NCBI GenBank assembly: GCA_964016875.1
Contig: OZ024724.1
Coordinates: 30,961,786-31,025,785 of the forward strand
Reading direction: 5' to 3'
Length of the DNA: 64,000 nt
Origin: Fallopia convolvulus
Taxonomy: Eukaryota; Streptophyta; Magnoliopsida; Caryophyllales; Polygonaceae
The position numbers were made by a program, and so were the translations under genes. The notes under the pieces were generated by a model. That model was not told the origin of the DNA and searched no databases. It worked only from the letters and a program-made list of their open reading frames with translations. How positions within the stretch are numbered: the stretch's first letter is position 1; the number at the start of each line of letters is the position of its first letter. Shown piece after piece: positions 33,192 to 44,799 of this stretch.

Positions 33192-34183
33192 AATACTTGC
33201 TTCCCACCGAGGCCCCTCCATCTCCCAAGGCCGCGCCCCTAGGTACGCTTCTTCTCGGTTTAGCACGAGAGTGCTTAACCCTAGACTTGTCATGGCGCTT
33301 GAAAGCCGAGTACACATGCCTTGCCTCATGACCACGTCTTGGACCATGAGTCTCCATTACCATGGAGGGTAGAGGCATTACGACCTCACCTTGTATGGCA
33401 TCATCGAAATCAGGTTCGCACCTGACGTTAGTGAGGACCCAATCCTAATACAAATTACTCTTGTTGTACTCTTCTAGCCACTCGTTGAAGTCTTGAAGAC
33501 CGCCTTGTACTTCAATTGGCCGAATGGGACTCGGAGGCTCTATCTTGAATTCCCTCAATTGTGAGGTAATGTCATTCACTGTTTTATCCCCTCGTTTAGC
33601 CATATCCTCGAAACTAACAAAATAATACAACAAAGCAAACATAGATATGAACAAAACGAAAGCAAATAAACATAATATACGTTGAAGATTGTTGTGTTTT
33701 TAGGGTTTGCATGCAATCATTTAAGTATGTTTGCTTTGTCTTTGTTGAAGGGAAGTCGATCCTTGAATATCCATGGGATAATCAAGGCATCATGAGTAGA
33801 CCCATTGAAGGGTAGTCTCGTGGGTGTAGGCCATGAAGGCAATCACCATCGACCCCTTTTATATCATTTGTTAGTCGACTTGGATAAAGCTACGAGTCGA
33901 ACGATTAGATCGATCTTTCCTTCAACGTATATTGCCCCTATTCCATGCCAAGGGTTATGCAATACCATTGTGAGATAAAACGTAACCAAACGAACCAATG
34001 GAAGTGTTGGCAAGACACAACCATTGAGAACAAGCGTACCTTATTCGAGTCTATTGATTCCTCTTCGATCTTCACTTGAACGAAGTCATCTTCCATCGAC
34101 GTTTGGGGTACGTCCTTTACTTGAACATTCTGCCCATACAACGCCTCTTGAGGTTCCTTCCTTGATGTAGAACATCGACCCAT
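33115..34183 (-). pseudogene. Z-encoded gene-like unit, left copy
   Basis: Read right to left, a first exon-like frame (MGRCSTSRKEPQEALYG ... IEEESIDSNK, 34183 to about 34040) ends at a GTACGC donor. A second segment (MAKRGDKTVNDITSQLREF ... WLEEYNKSNLY, about 33607-33445) ends in TAG. The same frame continues beyond the stop (DWVLTNVRCEPDFDDAIQGE) into 33378-33115, ending YCSLCGVRRQG with a CxxC pair. I do not recognise the protein. Because both Z copies share the frame and the same TAG, it was present in their common source. Confidence 0.4.
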
Positions 34184-35548
34184 GACGCCACACTTGCACT
34201 TGAGTACTCTCTTGTGTTTGCACTCAAAACCGACAAGAAACCCTAGATTCTTGCACGTTTTCTTTCACCGATTTCTTTGGGACCAAGTTCTGATTTTCTC
34301 ATGTGTTTTCATACCTCAAAATGGCTGTCATTTTCCCTTTAAATAGGCGTGAGAAACTGCCCAAGAGGCGGTTATAAAATCGGTTATACAAGTGTGAGGC
34401 CGAGAGTGATTTTAGGGAATTCGGTTGCAACTTCTTTCCCTCTCTCCTTGTCATCAAAGGGGCGTACACATTCAGCCCCACATGGACTCCAAAAGCCTTT
34501 CAATTTCAGAATATAATGGCCCAAGAAGGAAGCCCAAAATCCAATCCAAAAGCTCACATAAACGGGCCAAATGGCAAGTCACCAAGCCCATGCCATGCGT
34601 GTATGCATGCGGCCCAACAGCCCATGAGGCGCGCCCCTTGGGCCGGCCCACCAAGCCCACCATCTAGCTAGCATAGCTAGGTACCTAGCTAGGTCACCTA
34701 GGTAGTGTCACTACCACTTAGCTCCATGAGCTAGCATCTAGCTAGTTGAGCTGGCTTGAGCTAGTGTGAGCTAGGTTGAGCTGAATTTCTAGCTAGTTGA
34801 GCTAACTTGAGCTAGTGTGAGCTAGATTGAGCTTCCATGAGCTAGTTCCTAGCTACATGAGCTTCTTATAAAGCATGTACAATGAGTCTTGAGCTTGTCC
34901 AAGCTCTTAGAGTTTACTCTAAGCTAGTATGAAGCTTACAAACTTCTTTCTAGCATATTTAACTATGTGCCAAGCTAAACTCAAGCTTTGGTTCTTGCTT
35001 AAAGCATCTACCAAGCTTAAAGAAGCTTCCTAATTCACATTAGAATATGCACAAAGTTACAAGACTAAATTACAAAGCTCAAAACCATACCTTAGCCTCA
35101 CAACTAGTGCTCGACGCCTTGGACAAGTGCCCTAGGCATGCCGAGAGCTCCACCGCAGCCTCGTAGGCGCGTCACTAGCCTCACCGCATCATCGCACCAC
35201 CCTAGGCTCGCCCTTGCAACCTTGTCTTGAACCTCAAGTTCATACACAAGGCGCGCCCCAACCTTAGCTGAGCCTTGAACCTCAAAACTGAGGTCCAAGT
35301 CGAGCCCCGTGCTTGCACCGCGCCGTTGCACCGAGCGTCGCCAACCACAAGGCGCGCCCTTGCCACGGTGCACACGAGGTTCCTTCGTCTCGGTGTTGGT
35401 GTGCGACTCACTTTTGGATCTTATGAAAATTATTTAAACCATCATGGAAAGTCATATATGTCAATATACCAATCGACATTACTAATATGACTTGATAACC
35501 TCAACATGCTCTAATAGGGATTTGATGACTTGACACAAATCACCAACA
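33192..35548 (-). repeat. Z long repeat, left inverted copy (putative LTR)
   Basis: This 2357-bp sequence is the reverse complement of 52753-55108, at roughly 95% or better by eye. Its outer end at 35548 reads TGTTGGTGATTTGTG on the minus strand, an LTR-like TG start. A TATTTAAA promoter-like box (near 34340), AGCTAG-rich DNA (34664-34870) and GGCGCGCC words at 34628, 35250 and 35351 are shared with the other copy. Confidence 0.75.
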
Positions 35549-35797
35549 AATTTCACACTTGAAAGGCTGATTTTTTTGGAATTAGAATGAGAGCAAAATG
35601 CTTAGAAGAGAGAAGAATACATGTTGGTGTGAATTTGAAGGGTGTTTGAGCCCCTTTATATAGGCAAAGGAGATGAAGCTCTCAATCCATGGCAATGGAA
35701 GTGCACCAATGGAGAAGAAGGAGGTGATCATCTATTGGGCACAAGTGTGCTAGTTTGATGGTGATGAGTGATGATGCAAGGAACTTGGTCTTGCAGG

Positions 35798-36236
35798 TAG
35801 ACCTATCAATCGGGTCGGGTTCGGTCATTTCGGGTTCGAGCTAAATCGGGTTCTAGGTCTCTATGGGTCATGGGTCAATCGGGTCAGGTTATAGCGGGTT
35901 TTCGGTCGGGTCGGGTTGACCAGCGGGTCTAAAATATCCTTTTTCTTATGATTATTAAAATCAATTTTTAATTAAATAATATTATTTAATTATAATATAT
36001 TATTTTCATTTATTTTAAGAATAAAATATATTATAAGTTTCAAAATAAATTTAAAATTTTTTATAAAGGTGCTAAACCGGTCAACCCAACGGGTTTCGGG
36101 TTTCAACCCAACGGGTTCGGGTTTTACCGGGTTCGGTTTTTTTCGGGTTTCGGGTTCAAATTTTCGAGTCTTAACCCTAAAATTATCGGGCGGGTCGGGT
36201 CGGGTTAGCGAGTTAACTCAGTTTTTGACAGGTCTA
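35798..36236. mobile_element. hAT-type MITE with CGGGTCGGGT-rich ends
   Basis: 439 bp with terminal inverted repeats TAGACCTATCAA and TTGACAGGTCTA (11 of 12 matching) and GGGTCGGGTT-type subterminal repeats on both sides of an AT-rich centre. The flanking 8-mers (CTTGCAGG and CTTTTAAG) match at only five positions, so the target duplication is decayed or the boundary is off by a base or two. The layout is that of small non-autonomous hAT elements widespread in plants. Confidence 0.65.
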
Positions 36237-36368
36237 CTTTTAAGCAAAGGGAGATGGTGGTGGACATGCATTGCTCCCATGTCAAATCAATTTGACTTGT
36301 TTGGAGAGGAAGAGAGAATAGAATGGTTTAACATTAAAAGTGTTGTAATTTGGGTAGATGAGTTACAT

Positions 36369-36450
36369 TGGCATAGCGGATTTGAGGGAGGGGCGTGTGA
36401 GACGGGATTGCAAGAGGTATCGGTTCAAGTCCCAGCTCTTGCATTTTTTT
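36369..36450 (+). ncRNA. tRNA-like pol III promoter remnant
   Basis: TGGCATAGCGG at 36369-36379 fits an A box, and GGTTCAAGTCCC at 36422-36433 fits a B box, 53 bases apart. The B box lies in a hairpin with an 8-bp stem TGCAAGAG/CTCTTGCA (36409-36416 with 36436-36443), and a run of eight T follows, as for a pol III terminator. The hairpin and B box, but not the A box, are also seen in the copy at 62298-62333. Confidence 0.35.
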
Positions 36451-36643
36451 TATTAGATCTTTATTGTAATTTTAATGCCTTGTGGAACTTCATTTTATTT
36501 AATAAAATTCGAGATTCATAATGCATTATTTTTATTTAAATGCTTTTGATTTATTCATAACCTTTATAATACATTTTTTTAATTTTTTTAATTAATTTAC
36601 TTAAAGATCTCTTTTTTTAAAGAGTATAAAGGTTATGATATTA

Positions 36644-38311
36644 GAAAAAGAGTCACGTGCGAATGGGCGCCTAGGTGAGAAATAAGAATAAATCTCGTTC
36701 GTTCCTTCCAAAAAATCAACGTCCCTGATTAAACATTCATTTAAAAAATTAAAATACGGCACGGACGAATTTTTCCCGTATTATTCGCGTATTTTTCAAT
36801 AAAATACGACACAGACGAATTTTTCCCGAATTATTCCCGAATTTTTCGAAAAATACGCTTTTATGAGACGCGCCCAGTTTGTTCATCAGAAATAGCGATT
36901 TGTTCATCGGAAATAGCGATTTGTTCATCAGAAATAGCGATTTGTTCATCAATACTAACTAATTGTGCATTGAGTTTTTGATAACATTGTTCATTGATTT
37001 CAAATTTTTTTAATTTTTATTTTTATTTTTTAACCTTATTTATGTGTAGGAATACAATATTTATGTAGTTTTTTATGCACATATAATTAGTTTCGATATA
37101 CCTATATTTGTTCATTGATATACTCGTATTTGTTCATTGATATACCCCTATTTGTTCATTGATATACACATGTTTGTTCATTGGTATACTATTATTTGTT
37201 CATTGGTATACTTCTTTTTGTTCATTGGTATACTAGTATTTGCTCATTGATATACCTTTATACCCTATTTGTTCATGTATATACACCTATTTGTTCATTG
37301 ATATACACCTATTTGTTCATTGATATAACCTTTTTTGTTCATTGATCTAACCTTGTTTGATCATTGGAATACACTATTTGTTCATGGATATACCCCTATT
37401 TGTTCATTGATATAACCTTTTTGTTCATTATTATACCCTTATTTGTGAATTGAAATAAACTTATGTTTATGTGTCAATGACATCAACTTGTACAAATATG
37501 CATATATTAATGAACAAATATGCATAAACTAATGAACAAATATGCACAAACCGATGAACAAATATGCCAAAACCAATGAACAAATCCAAAGTGTTGATGA
37601 ACAAATCCACATTGTTGATGAACAAATCCACAATACTGATGAACAAATCCACAGTGTTGATGAACAAATCCACATTGTTGATGAACAAATCCACAATACT
37701 GATGAACAAATCCACAATATTGATGAACAAATATGTACAAACCGATGAACAAATATGCCAAAACCAATGAACAAATATGAATATAACAATGAACAAATCC
37801 ACAATGTTGATGAACAAATCCATATTGTTGATGAACAAATTGATATTACTAATGAACAAATATGCACAAACCGATGAACAAATATGTCAAAACCAATGAA
37901 CAAATATGAATATAACAATGAACAAATATGCATATATCAATGAACAAATATGCATAAATTAATGAACAAATTGATGTTACAAATGAACAAATATGCACAA
38001 AACCGATGAACAAATATGCCAAAACCAATGAACAAATATGTCAAAACCAATGAACAAATCCACAGTGTTGATGAACAAATCCACATTGTTGATGAACACA
38101 TCGACAATACTGATGAACAAATCCACAATATTGATGAACAAATCTGGGCCGTTTTTTTTCAAAAATACGCGAATAATTCGCGAATAATTCGCCCGTACCG
38201 TTTTTTCCCCTTTTAACTGAAATGATCAGCGCCTTTGATTTTTCTTGATCCAACGGCTCCCGTTCTTTCTTATTTCGCACCTGGGCGCCCAATCTCACCT
38301 GAACCGGACTC
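36644..38311. mobile_element. Foldback Mutator-like element built from an inverted minisatellite
   Basis: A 1668-bp element is flanked by an exact 9-bp duplication, ATGATATTA (36635-36643 and 38312-38320), the hallmark length for Mutator-like transposition. Its ends form an imperfect inverted repeat (GGGCGCCTAGGTGAGAAATA at left, the reverse complement of TATTTCGCACCTGGGCGCCC at right). Next comes a second inverted pair rich in ATTATTCGCG and AATTTTTCCC, and then tandem ~20-22-bp repeats based on TTGTTCATTGATATA on the left half and ATGAACAAATCCACA on the right half. No transposase is present, so it is non-autonomous. Long frames such as MNKSTLLMNKSTILMNKS come from the repeat and are not genes. 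Confidence 0.8.
36880..38140. repeat. Inverted tandem repeat arrays (TTGTTCATT / AATGAACAA)
   Basis: From about 36880 to 37460 the unit reads TTTGTTCAT plus 10-14 variable bases. From about 37505 to 38140 it reads as the reverse complement, ATGAACAAAT plus variable bases. In the right half a higher-order set (GTGTTGATG, CATTGTTGATG, CAATACTGATG) repeats. The two halves can fold on each other over several hundred bases. Confidence 0.85.
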
Positions 38312-38320
38312 ATGATATTA

Positions 38321-38659
38321 TATTATGAATCCTCCTTCATATGGAGAGAAAGATTATAAAATTATATTATATCGGTTTTAGAAACCTTGTAATATCGCGG
38401 ATATTACATTTATAACATTTTTAAAATTTATTAAGATAATTATAAAAATAATTAAACTCTTTTCTTAAGAGAAAATATTTAAATAGATATCCGAATTGCG
38501 TAATATATTAGATTCTTAACTTACATTGTAGTGAACCTTTATAATCCTTTATAATAAGATATGAGGTTATAAAAGTTATTAAATTCTCTACTTTAGAGGA
38601 AAAAAAAATTAATGGGATAATTACCCATTTTATTTTATTTAGAATTTAGCGGATATTAC
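38321..38659. other. AT-rich DNA right of the foldback element
   Basis: No gene or element recognised. Confidence 0.4.
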
Positions 38660-39427
38660 AAAAACAAACAAAGAGATTGAAAGAGAGCATGATTCGAATT
38701 AAAACAAAAGGCTCACTTGAATTAAAACTCAAAACTTGTCTTAGAAAACAACCAGAAATCACAAACTTCTTCTCCAAGTAACATTAAAAATAAACTAAAT
38801 CAGCCAAACCAAGAGAAAAAGGTGCGTGTTTTCAGTTCCCACGTCTCTCTCTCAATTTGCCAACCACCTAACCTCCTAAAACTAAGGCTAAGACAAGGTA
38901 TTTATACTAGAAAACCTATCTAAAAAGTTTCAATAAAGAAAGAACATTTTAAAAATAAAAGATTACGGAAAAAAAATAAAAATCTCAAAGTCGGTTGCGC
39001 CAACCAACACAGGGCACCTTCGGTATCGACCCTGTCAGGGTCGGTAGACGCCTGCTGAACTCTTTTTCACTTTGTCGTCACTACAAGCCTCAGTACCGAA
39101 CCCATAGGGTGGGTATCGAGCCTGTTTGGCCTTTGAACCTTTGTACTTTTTAATAGCCTCTTTTGGATTTTCCAGGATCTTTTGAAGTGTCTTCAATCCT
39201 TCCTTAGCTAGCCATACTCTACTGTTTCCTCTCTATGTCGATGCCTCTTGAATGCTCCAATTTTGCTCCAAAAACCTACAAAAAACACAAAAATAGAGTA
39301 GCTTCCATACTTTTCTCAAAATATGCAAACTCATCAAAAACACACAAAACAAACACCGAAGCACAACTAAACTAAGCTAAACAACCAAGAAAAACACTTA
39401 AAAGCTATGCTAAAAACACAAACATCA
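38660..39427 (-). repeat. Athila-like LTR fragment (Athila-C)
   Basis: The end AAAAACACAAACATCA and the preceding GCAAAATACACAAAATAGCG-like, ACTAAACTAAGC-like and GTATTTATACTAGAAAA segments parallel the Athila-A LTR in the same order and on the same strand. The outer end is at 39427. The inner end cannot be placed, so 38660 is an estimate. In the position where Athila-A has TCGTTAACGA pairs, this fragment has TCGGTATCGACC and GGGTCGGTAGAC spaced 21 bp apart (about 39020 and 39041). Confidence 0.6.
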
Positions 39428-41781
39428 ATGGTAAATGACTCACTCCACTCCGCTCACTCGTTCGTATTTGCGTTGTAGAGTCATCGGGTGTCTCCACTTC
39501 GCCACTCTTCAGTTAAGTCGTGACATTTATTTAAAAACAATAACTTAAAATAATATTAAGTATCACCTTCAAATAAAAAAATATTAACTTTAAAAACATA
39601 AAATCATAGCTAAGCTATTAGCATATATACATAAAATCATTTTATTAATGAGATTAATAATCCCATTAATAAAATAACAGATAGGTTGTACACGCAACCT
39701 AGTAAAAATGGTTGGTACTCTACTCACTCTATTATGCAGTGGATCCACCAATCTAAAGGTGAACCCAAAATTAACATAGAATGGATTAACAAACTCTACA
39801 GCCCCCAAGATGAAGAACTTCCTATGGAAGGTGGCACGAAACGGACTTTCAACCAAAATGAGGCTTGCGGCCAACCACATTCTGGTACCACAAGGTTGTG
39901 AAGCGTGTAACAACCAGGTTTGCTTCACCCCCATTTTATAGACTTATAATGGGATGTTACCGCCGACGGACTCAGACTTTCCGTCCAAGGTCGTTGAGGC
40001 TTAAGTGATCATAATGAATAAAGACACGTTTAAATAATATAATCTGATAAAAATAGATTGTTTTATATTCATAAACATGGTTACAAGATTTTACAACGGA
40101 ATACATAAAACAGGAATTGTTGTTTTGTGTAATTACTTTCAAAATCCTAGAAACGCCTGTGTGAGGACAACACGTCATCCAAAGCTTCCTTCCTTTCTTC
40201 TTTCCTTTCTTTCCAAGCTTCCTTTCCTTTCTATCCTTCCATGTTGTGCAAGCTTTAACTTCTTCAATCTTCTTACTAAAACCTGATTTTTCCATAGAAG
40301 ACAAAAATGCCAGCCGAACGAAAATAGAAAGAAGTAAGGGTATTAGTCTTCGAAGAGACTAAACAAGTAGGAGAATGTGTTTTGGTTCACAAAGACTAGC
40401 CCAAGACGTTTTAATACCATAACCCGAACTCAAATGGGTAAAAGTATAATAGTCCAAAGGACTATAAAGAATAGGACGGCAATACTCTGAATATGTGGTA
40501 AACGATTAATGGCTTGAAAATTAGAAAACCACCAAAAGTAGTTCCTAAGAACGATAATGTGTTTGGATATTTGTTGGGAATATTATTAAACACATATTTA
40601 TTTTAAAAAGGTGCATCCATTAACTAAGCAGATCCATAACCACCCTCATAGCATACGTGTTGTGCATCTCCAGAGTGGAAAATGCGAACTTTCATAGCGA
40701 GGAGCTACAGTGGCGTTTCCAAGTTGTACTTTACCACCCTACAGATTAACGTTACTATGCCGAAGGTACTAGTCTTCTATTAGTCATAAAACCTTGCGTT
40801 ACAATTATAGATTTTTAAATGCCGATGCTGAACTAGTGAGACTTATACCGACAAGAGAAGGGATAAAATCCCTAAGCACTTAAAGGTGCTTCACTTTCTC
40901 ACGAATTGTTGAAAAGTAGGTCATGACCAGTGGCTGGCGCAGATAACAAAGTATACCTCCCAACACGTTGCTATAGAGAGACTCTAAAAGCATACCCCCG
41001 AGATCACTAGTTCTAAAACCTATCCACAACAAAGAGATCTCAAAGGAGACTCTTGAAACACATAAGAGCACAAACAACGGCCCTAAACAGTACTAGCAGT
41101 ACGAATAATATGAAATAACGAATACTCGTTAAATCTAAGTAGTAAGTAAACCTAATTCAGTTATTTTGCAAGCAAGTATTACCAACATAGAGATGATAAC
41201 GGAACACATGTTCCTGATTATCTATTATTCCAAAAATATTAATATCCAAAACAGAGTTCAAAGATATCGAGTTTAGAAAAGGGTGAACCACCCACTTGCT
41301 TTGAAAAGAGAGCTTAAGTCCGATCAAGACAATTAAAGCTGAATCCTTAGTTTCCTGGTAAGAATAAATATAAAATATATTCACAAAGATATTTTATGAA
41401 TATACTTCTTAACAGTTTATTCAATTTTTAATGTGTGTATATATTCTCTTTATAACGTCGTTACTTAGGCTAAGATTTGACAGCATAACTTCCTATTTTT
41501 GGTACTTTCTTATAAATGAAAATTGTTCATTTATATCATACGTATGTGGTGTTAAATTCTTGGAATTCAATATGGACCAACAAAACGTATAAAGGGGTCA
41601 AAAAATTGTTACCAAATGGTGACGTTATGGAACTTCGAGATGTCGGTTTCAGGAACGGTTTGATCTTATGGCGTTATGGCAACGTCACGATCCTAACGAC
41701 ATCAAACACTGCCAGCATAAGGTCTTTGAGAGGTGTGACAGAAGCTCCGAAAAAGAGTACGGAGTCGACCGATATGGACGT
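39428..41781. other. Unassigned DNA between Athila-C and Athila-B
   Basis: No protein domain or complete element is recognised. Phrases such as TAACAACCAGGTTTGCTTCA near 39908 and CGGACTCAGACTTTCCGTCC near 39967 look like degraded LTR sequence of another retrotransposon, but I cannot find its ends. Confidence 0.35.
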
Positions 41782-43048
41782 TGATGTTCGTGTTTTTAGT
41801 CTAGTTTTTGGTATGTTTCTTAGTTTGTTTAGTTTAGTTTTAGTACTTTTTAGAGTTAGTTCTGTGTATTTTTGGATGAGTTCGTATATTTTGTGAAAAG
41901 TATGAAAGTTACTCCGTTATGTGTCTTTTTGTAGAGTTTTGAGCAGGAAAAAGCGCTTTTTGAGTTGAGCTAGAGTGTTGTGGTGGAGGATGGAAATCAT
42001 GAATTTAAAGAGGAAGATTACATGAGAAGATCAAGTCGGAAGTGCAAGTTTAAGTTGAGAAGAAGTCGAAGAAAAGCCAAAACAGAGGCTCGTTAACGAT
42101 CCTGTGAAGGTCGCTAACGAGGCTAAAAGATAGAATTTTTCAAGTGGAGTTTGTGATTTCTACCGACCCTGTGTGGGGTCATTAACGATGGTTCCGTGTC
42201 GGTAGGGTTTTAACCGAATTTAGGGTTGTTATATCTTATACCTTTTATCTTGTTATCTTTTTAGGGTAAGTTTTTATCTCTTTGGTTTTTTTATAGATAG
42301 CTTCTTAGTATAAAAACCCTTGTTCTAAGTCTTAGAAAAGGGAGAGTCAGATTAGTTTAGGAGAAGTCGAGTAGGCGAAGATTGCGAGTTTGGTTCGATC
42401 GAGAGAGAGGATGAGGGTCGTTAGTCGGATTTCTACTCGATGTTGTTCTGTGTTTTTCGGACTCTTCTAGAGTTTGTAAGACGATAATTCTCTTATAATT
42501 TCAAGTAAGTTTGTTTTGTTTTCAATGTGTTCCTTTATTAAAGTTGTTTGTTTTATTACTATGAGTAGTGAGTAGTTTTCTTATCTAGGGTTGGGGTTAA
42601 AACCCGGCATAGTTATGGATGTTTGATGAGTAAGTTGATATTTTGAATGCCTTTTATCTATTTTAATTACTTGTTGTGTTTATGCTTAGATGATAGTCGA
42701 GGTAATTTGAGTTCTCAATTTGATCGAAAGAGAAAGTTGTTGACTTGAAGGTTGATATTGTTCGATTACGAAAGTTTCGAGCTTTGGATCCAAAATAAGT
42801 GATTGAGTGAATTAATTTATGAGAACTGATTGATTCGCTTGTCCTAGATTTTCCAGGTTTGTTAACGACCTTGACAAGGTCGTTAACGAGGTTGGTCGTA
42901 GGTGTTTTTGCCCGTTTTGCTTGTTTTTATTGTTTTTAGTAGTAGATAGGCAAACAACCGTGCTTCCTGTGAAACGATCCTGACTTCGCTATACTCAGCG
43001 GGGTCTTGACTATAATATTATTCGTTGTCAAGTAAAACAATCCCTTCA
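41782..43048 (+). repeat. 5' LTR of Athila-B
   Basis: Starts TGATGTTCGTGTTTTTAGTC, matching the outer end of the Athila-A LTR, and ends near CCCTTCA before the primer site. The inner end has drifted, so 43048 is approximate. It contains motif pairs at 42092/42113 and 42861/42882 and a GGGTTGGGGTTAAAACCCGG region shared with Athila-A. Confidence 0.75.
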
Positions 43049-43054
43049 TTAAAT

Positions 43055-43072
43055 TGGCACCGTTGTCGGGGA
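43055..43072 (+). promoter_or_regulatory. Decayed tRNA-Asp-type primer-binding site of Athila-B
   Basis: TGGCACCGTTGTCGGGGA differs from the Athila-A site at two positions, both explained by C-to-T change at CpG on one strand or the other. Confidence 0.75.
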
Positions 43073-43262
43073 AGCAACAGTGCTTGTTTGTTTATTTGTG
43101 GATTTGGGAATATCCCGACTCAGTTTTTGTTTTTAATTTTGTTTTCTTTGACTGTTTCCTCAGCGTATGCTAGCAGGATGTTGCAGGCTCGAATTTGACA
43201 ACACCGATTATTATTCCGAACCTGAGTGCACCTTGCACCGTAGACTAAGAGAAAACCGAGCC

Positions 43263-44790
43263 ATGGCTACACCTGAAGAGATGGCTCGCTAGATGGTAGA
43301 ACTTCAGAGGCAGATGGAGGCGTTACAAGCTGACCGAGATGCCACTGCTGTCGAGGCTGAACATGAACGAGTGAACAATGCTGATTTACAAGAAGACCTG
43401 AATGCCTATGTGAGGAATGCCAAACAATATATGCATCAAGAACTGAGGGTGCTAGAGTCTGCAATTGTGCTTCCAGAGATATAGAAGACTTTTGAGATTA
43501 AATCTCAATTTATATCCTTGATAGGGCTCAGTTTGAAGGGAAACCTACTGAGTGCCCTATGGAACATATTAGGAATTTTCTTGATTTATGTGACACTATA
43601 CTGCTGAACGTGTCTCACTTGAATATGTTCTTTTAAAAGCTTTTAGGTGGTCTCTTACTGGAAAGGCCCTGAGCTGGTTGGAGAGCTTACCTCCTAAGTC
43701 TATTTGGACTTGGAAGGCTTTGTATAATCAATTTCTTACAAAGTTTTTCCCTCCTGCCAAAACAACGGAGTTGAGAAAATGCATCATTTCCTATCACCAG
43801 TTGCCTCATGAGACCATTGTAGAGACTTGGGAAAGGTTTAAAGAGATGCTTAGACAATGCCCTACTCATGGGCAACCTTTATATCTTCTCCAAGAAATCT
43901 TTTTCCAGGGTATCAATGCAGAGACAAAGAACCGCATCAACACGCATACAACGTGCGGTTTTATAGAGATGGATCCAACAGCTGCATGGGAATTGCTGGA
44001 GAAGCTTTCTAACTACGATGCCATGTATGGTACCCAACAATCACCCCAGCCCCAGAGGCGTCTCTACATGCCTAACAAGGAAGATGTTGACCCAGATCTC
44101 AAAAATCAATTTTTGCAAGATGAGGTCAATCGCTTGAAGAAACAGGTAATTTTCTGAAATCCTCTCAATCTTGTCAAGAATGTGGCTCTTCTTCCCATAC
44201 TACTTCTGCTTGCAATAACATTGAGCATGTAAGAGCCGCTGTGACATATGCTGAAGTGAACTATATGAGAGGGCCATACAGGAATCAACCTAGTAATTTT
44301 GACAGGTCAAACAATTATCCAACGTGGGGCAATCAAAATCTGAATTCCAACTATGCAGCGCCTCCATCGGATAGACGACCTGCACCGTATCAACCTCAGG
44401 CTACCAAGAGCCACCATCATGGGTACAAGGGTTACAGGAAGGCATTAACGGAGTCAATAACAAGGTCAACGAAGTTCAATCCAACCTTAATAGCCAATTA
44501 AAAAGATGGGGAGAGTTCGATGTGTGGAAGAAGAATGTCGATTCCCAGCTAGGGAACCTTGATGCACAGATTCCAAGACCACAGCGGCAACTCCCGGGCC
44601 GACCCGAGGAGAACCCTAGAGGACAAATAGCAGTGGTGCACCTTAGGAGCGGAAAGACACTACCGGAGTGTGTCCAAGCTAAAGAGAAGAGCCCCACAAC
44701 TGATAAGGAAGCCACAACTCAGCTTCATAACGAACCAGTGAGGGTCGTTACCGAACATGAACTCAGCTTCATAACGAACTCAGCTTCATA
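43263..44790 (+). pseudogene. gag: Athila-B gag, multiple stops and frameshifts
   Basis: The start MATPEEMAR is followed at once by TAG. The parallel to Athila-A gag is clear: LNAYVRNAKQYMHQELRV, then a frameshifted stretch near 43490-43620. The domain core follows (KSIWTWKALYNQFLTKFFPP, ETWERFKEMLRQCPTHGQPL, GFIEMDPTAAWELLEKL), then a zinc-knuckle region (CQECGSSSHTTSAC, near 44175-44215) in another frame. The downstream linker reads LPGRPEENPRGQIA. The frame is lost at about 44790, where the phrase AACTCAGCTTCATAACGAAC is partly repeated. No protease follows. Confidence 0.82.
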
Positions 44791-44799
44791 AAGAGAAAA

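Larger units (their letters stand above)
35549..36450 (-). repeat. Dispersed ~420-bp unit with TATA box and tRNA-like end, split by a MITE
   Basis: On the minus strand, after removing the MITE at 35798-36236, this sequence parallels 62286-62690. Both have TGCAAGAG...CTCTTGCA ends, CACACGCCCCTC, a CTCCATTGG...CCATTGCCATGGATTGA block, TATAAAG/TATAAGAG and AAAAAAATCAGC. By eye they are diverged but collinear. The function is unknown. It may be an LTR or promoter-bearing repeat of an element I cannot name. Confidence 0.5.

Noticed and set aside
34664..34870. AGCTAG-rich tract looking like a regulatory array
   Set aside because: Simple-sequence variation shared with the other Z copy (53440-53640). 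No independent sign of function.
37080..38140. Possible CRISPR-like array of spaced repeats
   Set aside because: The genome is a plant, units are degenerate, spacers are repeats themselves and orientation flips in the centre.
37467..38313. Long open frames on both strands reading MNKSTLLMNKS, ICSSTLWICSS and similar
   Set aside because: They arise from a short repeat unit inside the foldback element. All frames are open because the repeat lacks stops.
41516..41896. 126-codon frame at 41.5-41.9 kb
   Set aside because: It runs across the junction between unassigned DNA and the Athila-B LTR, so it is a chance frame.
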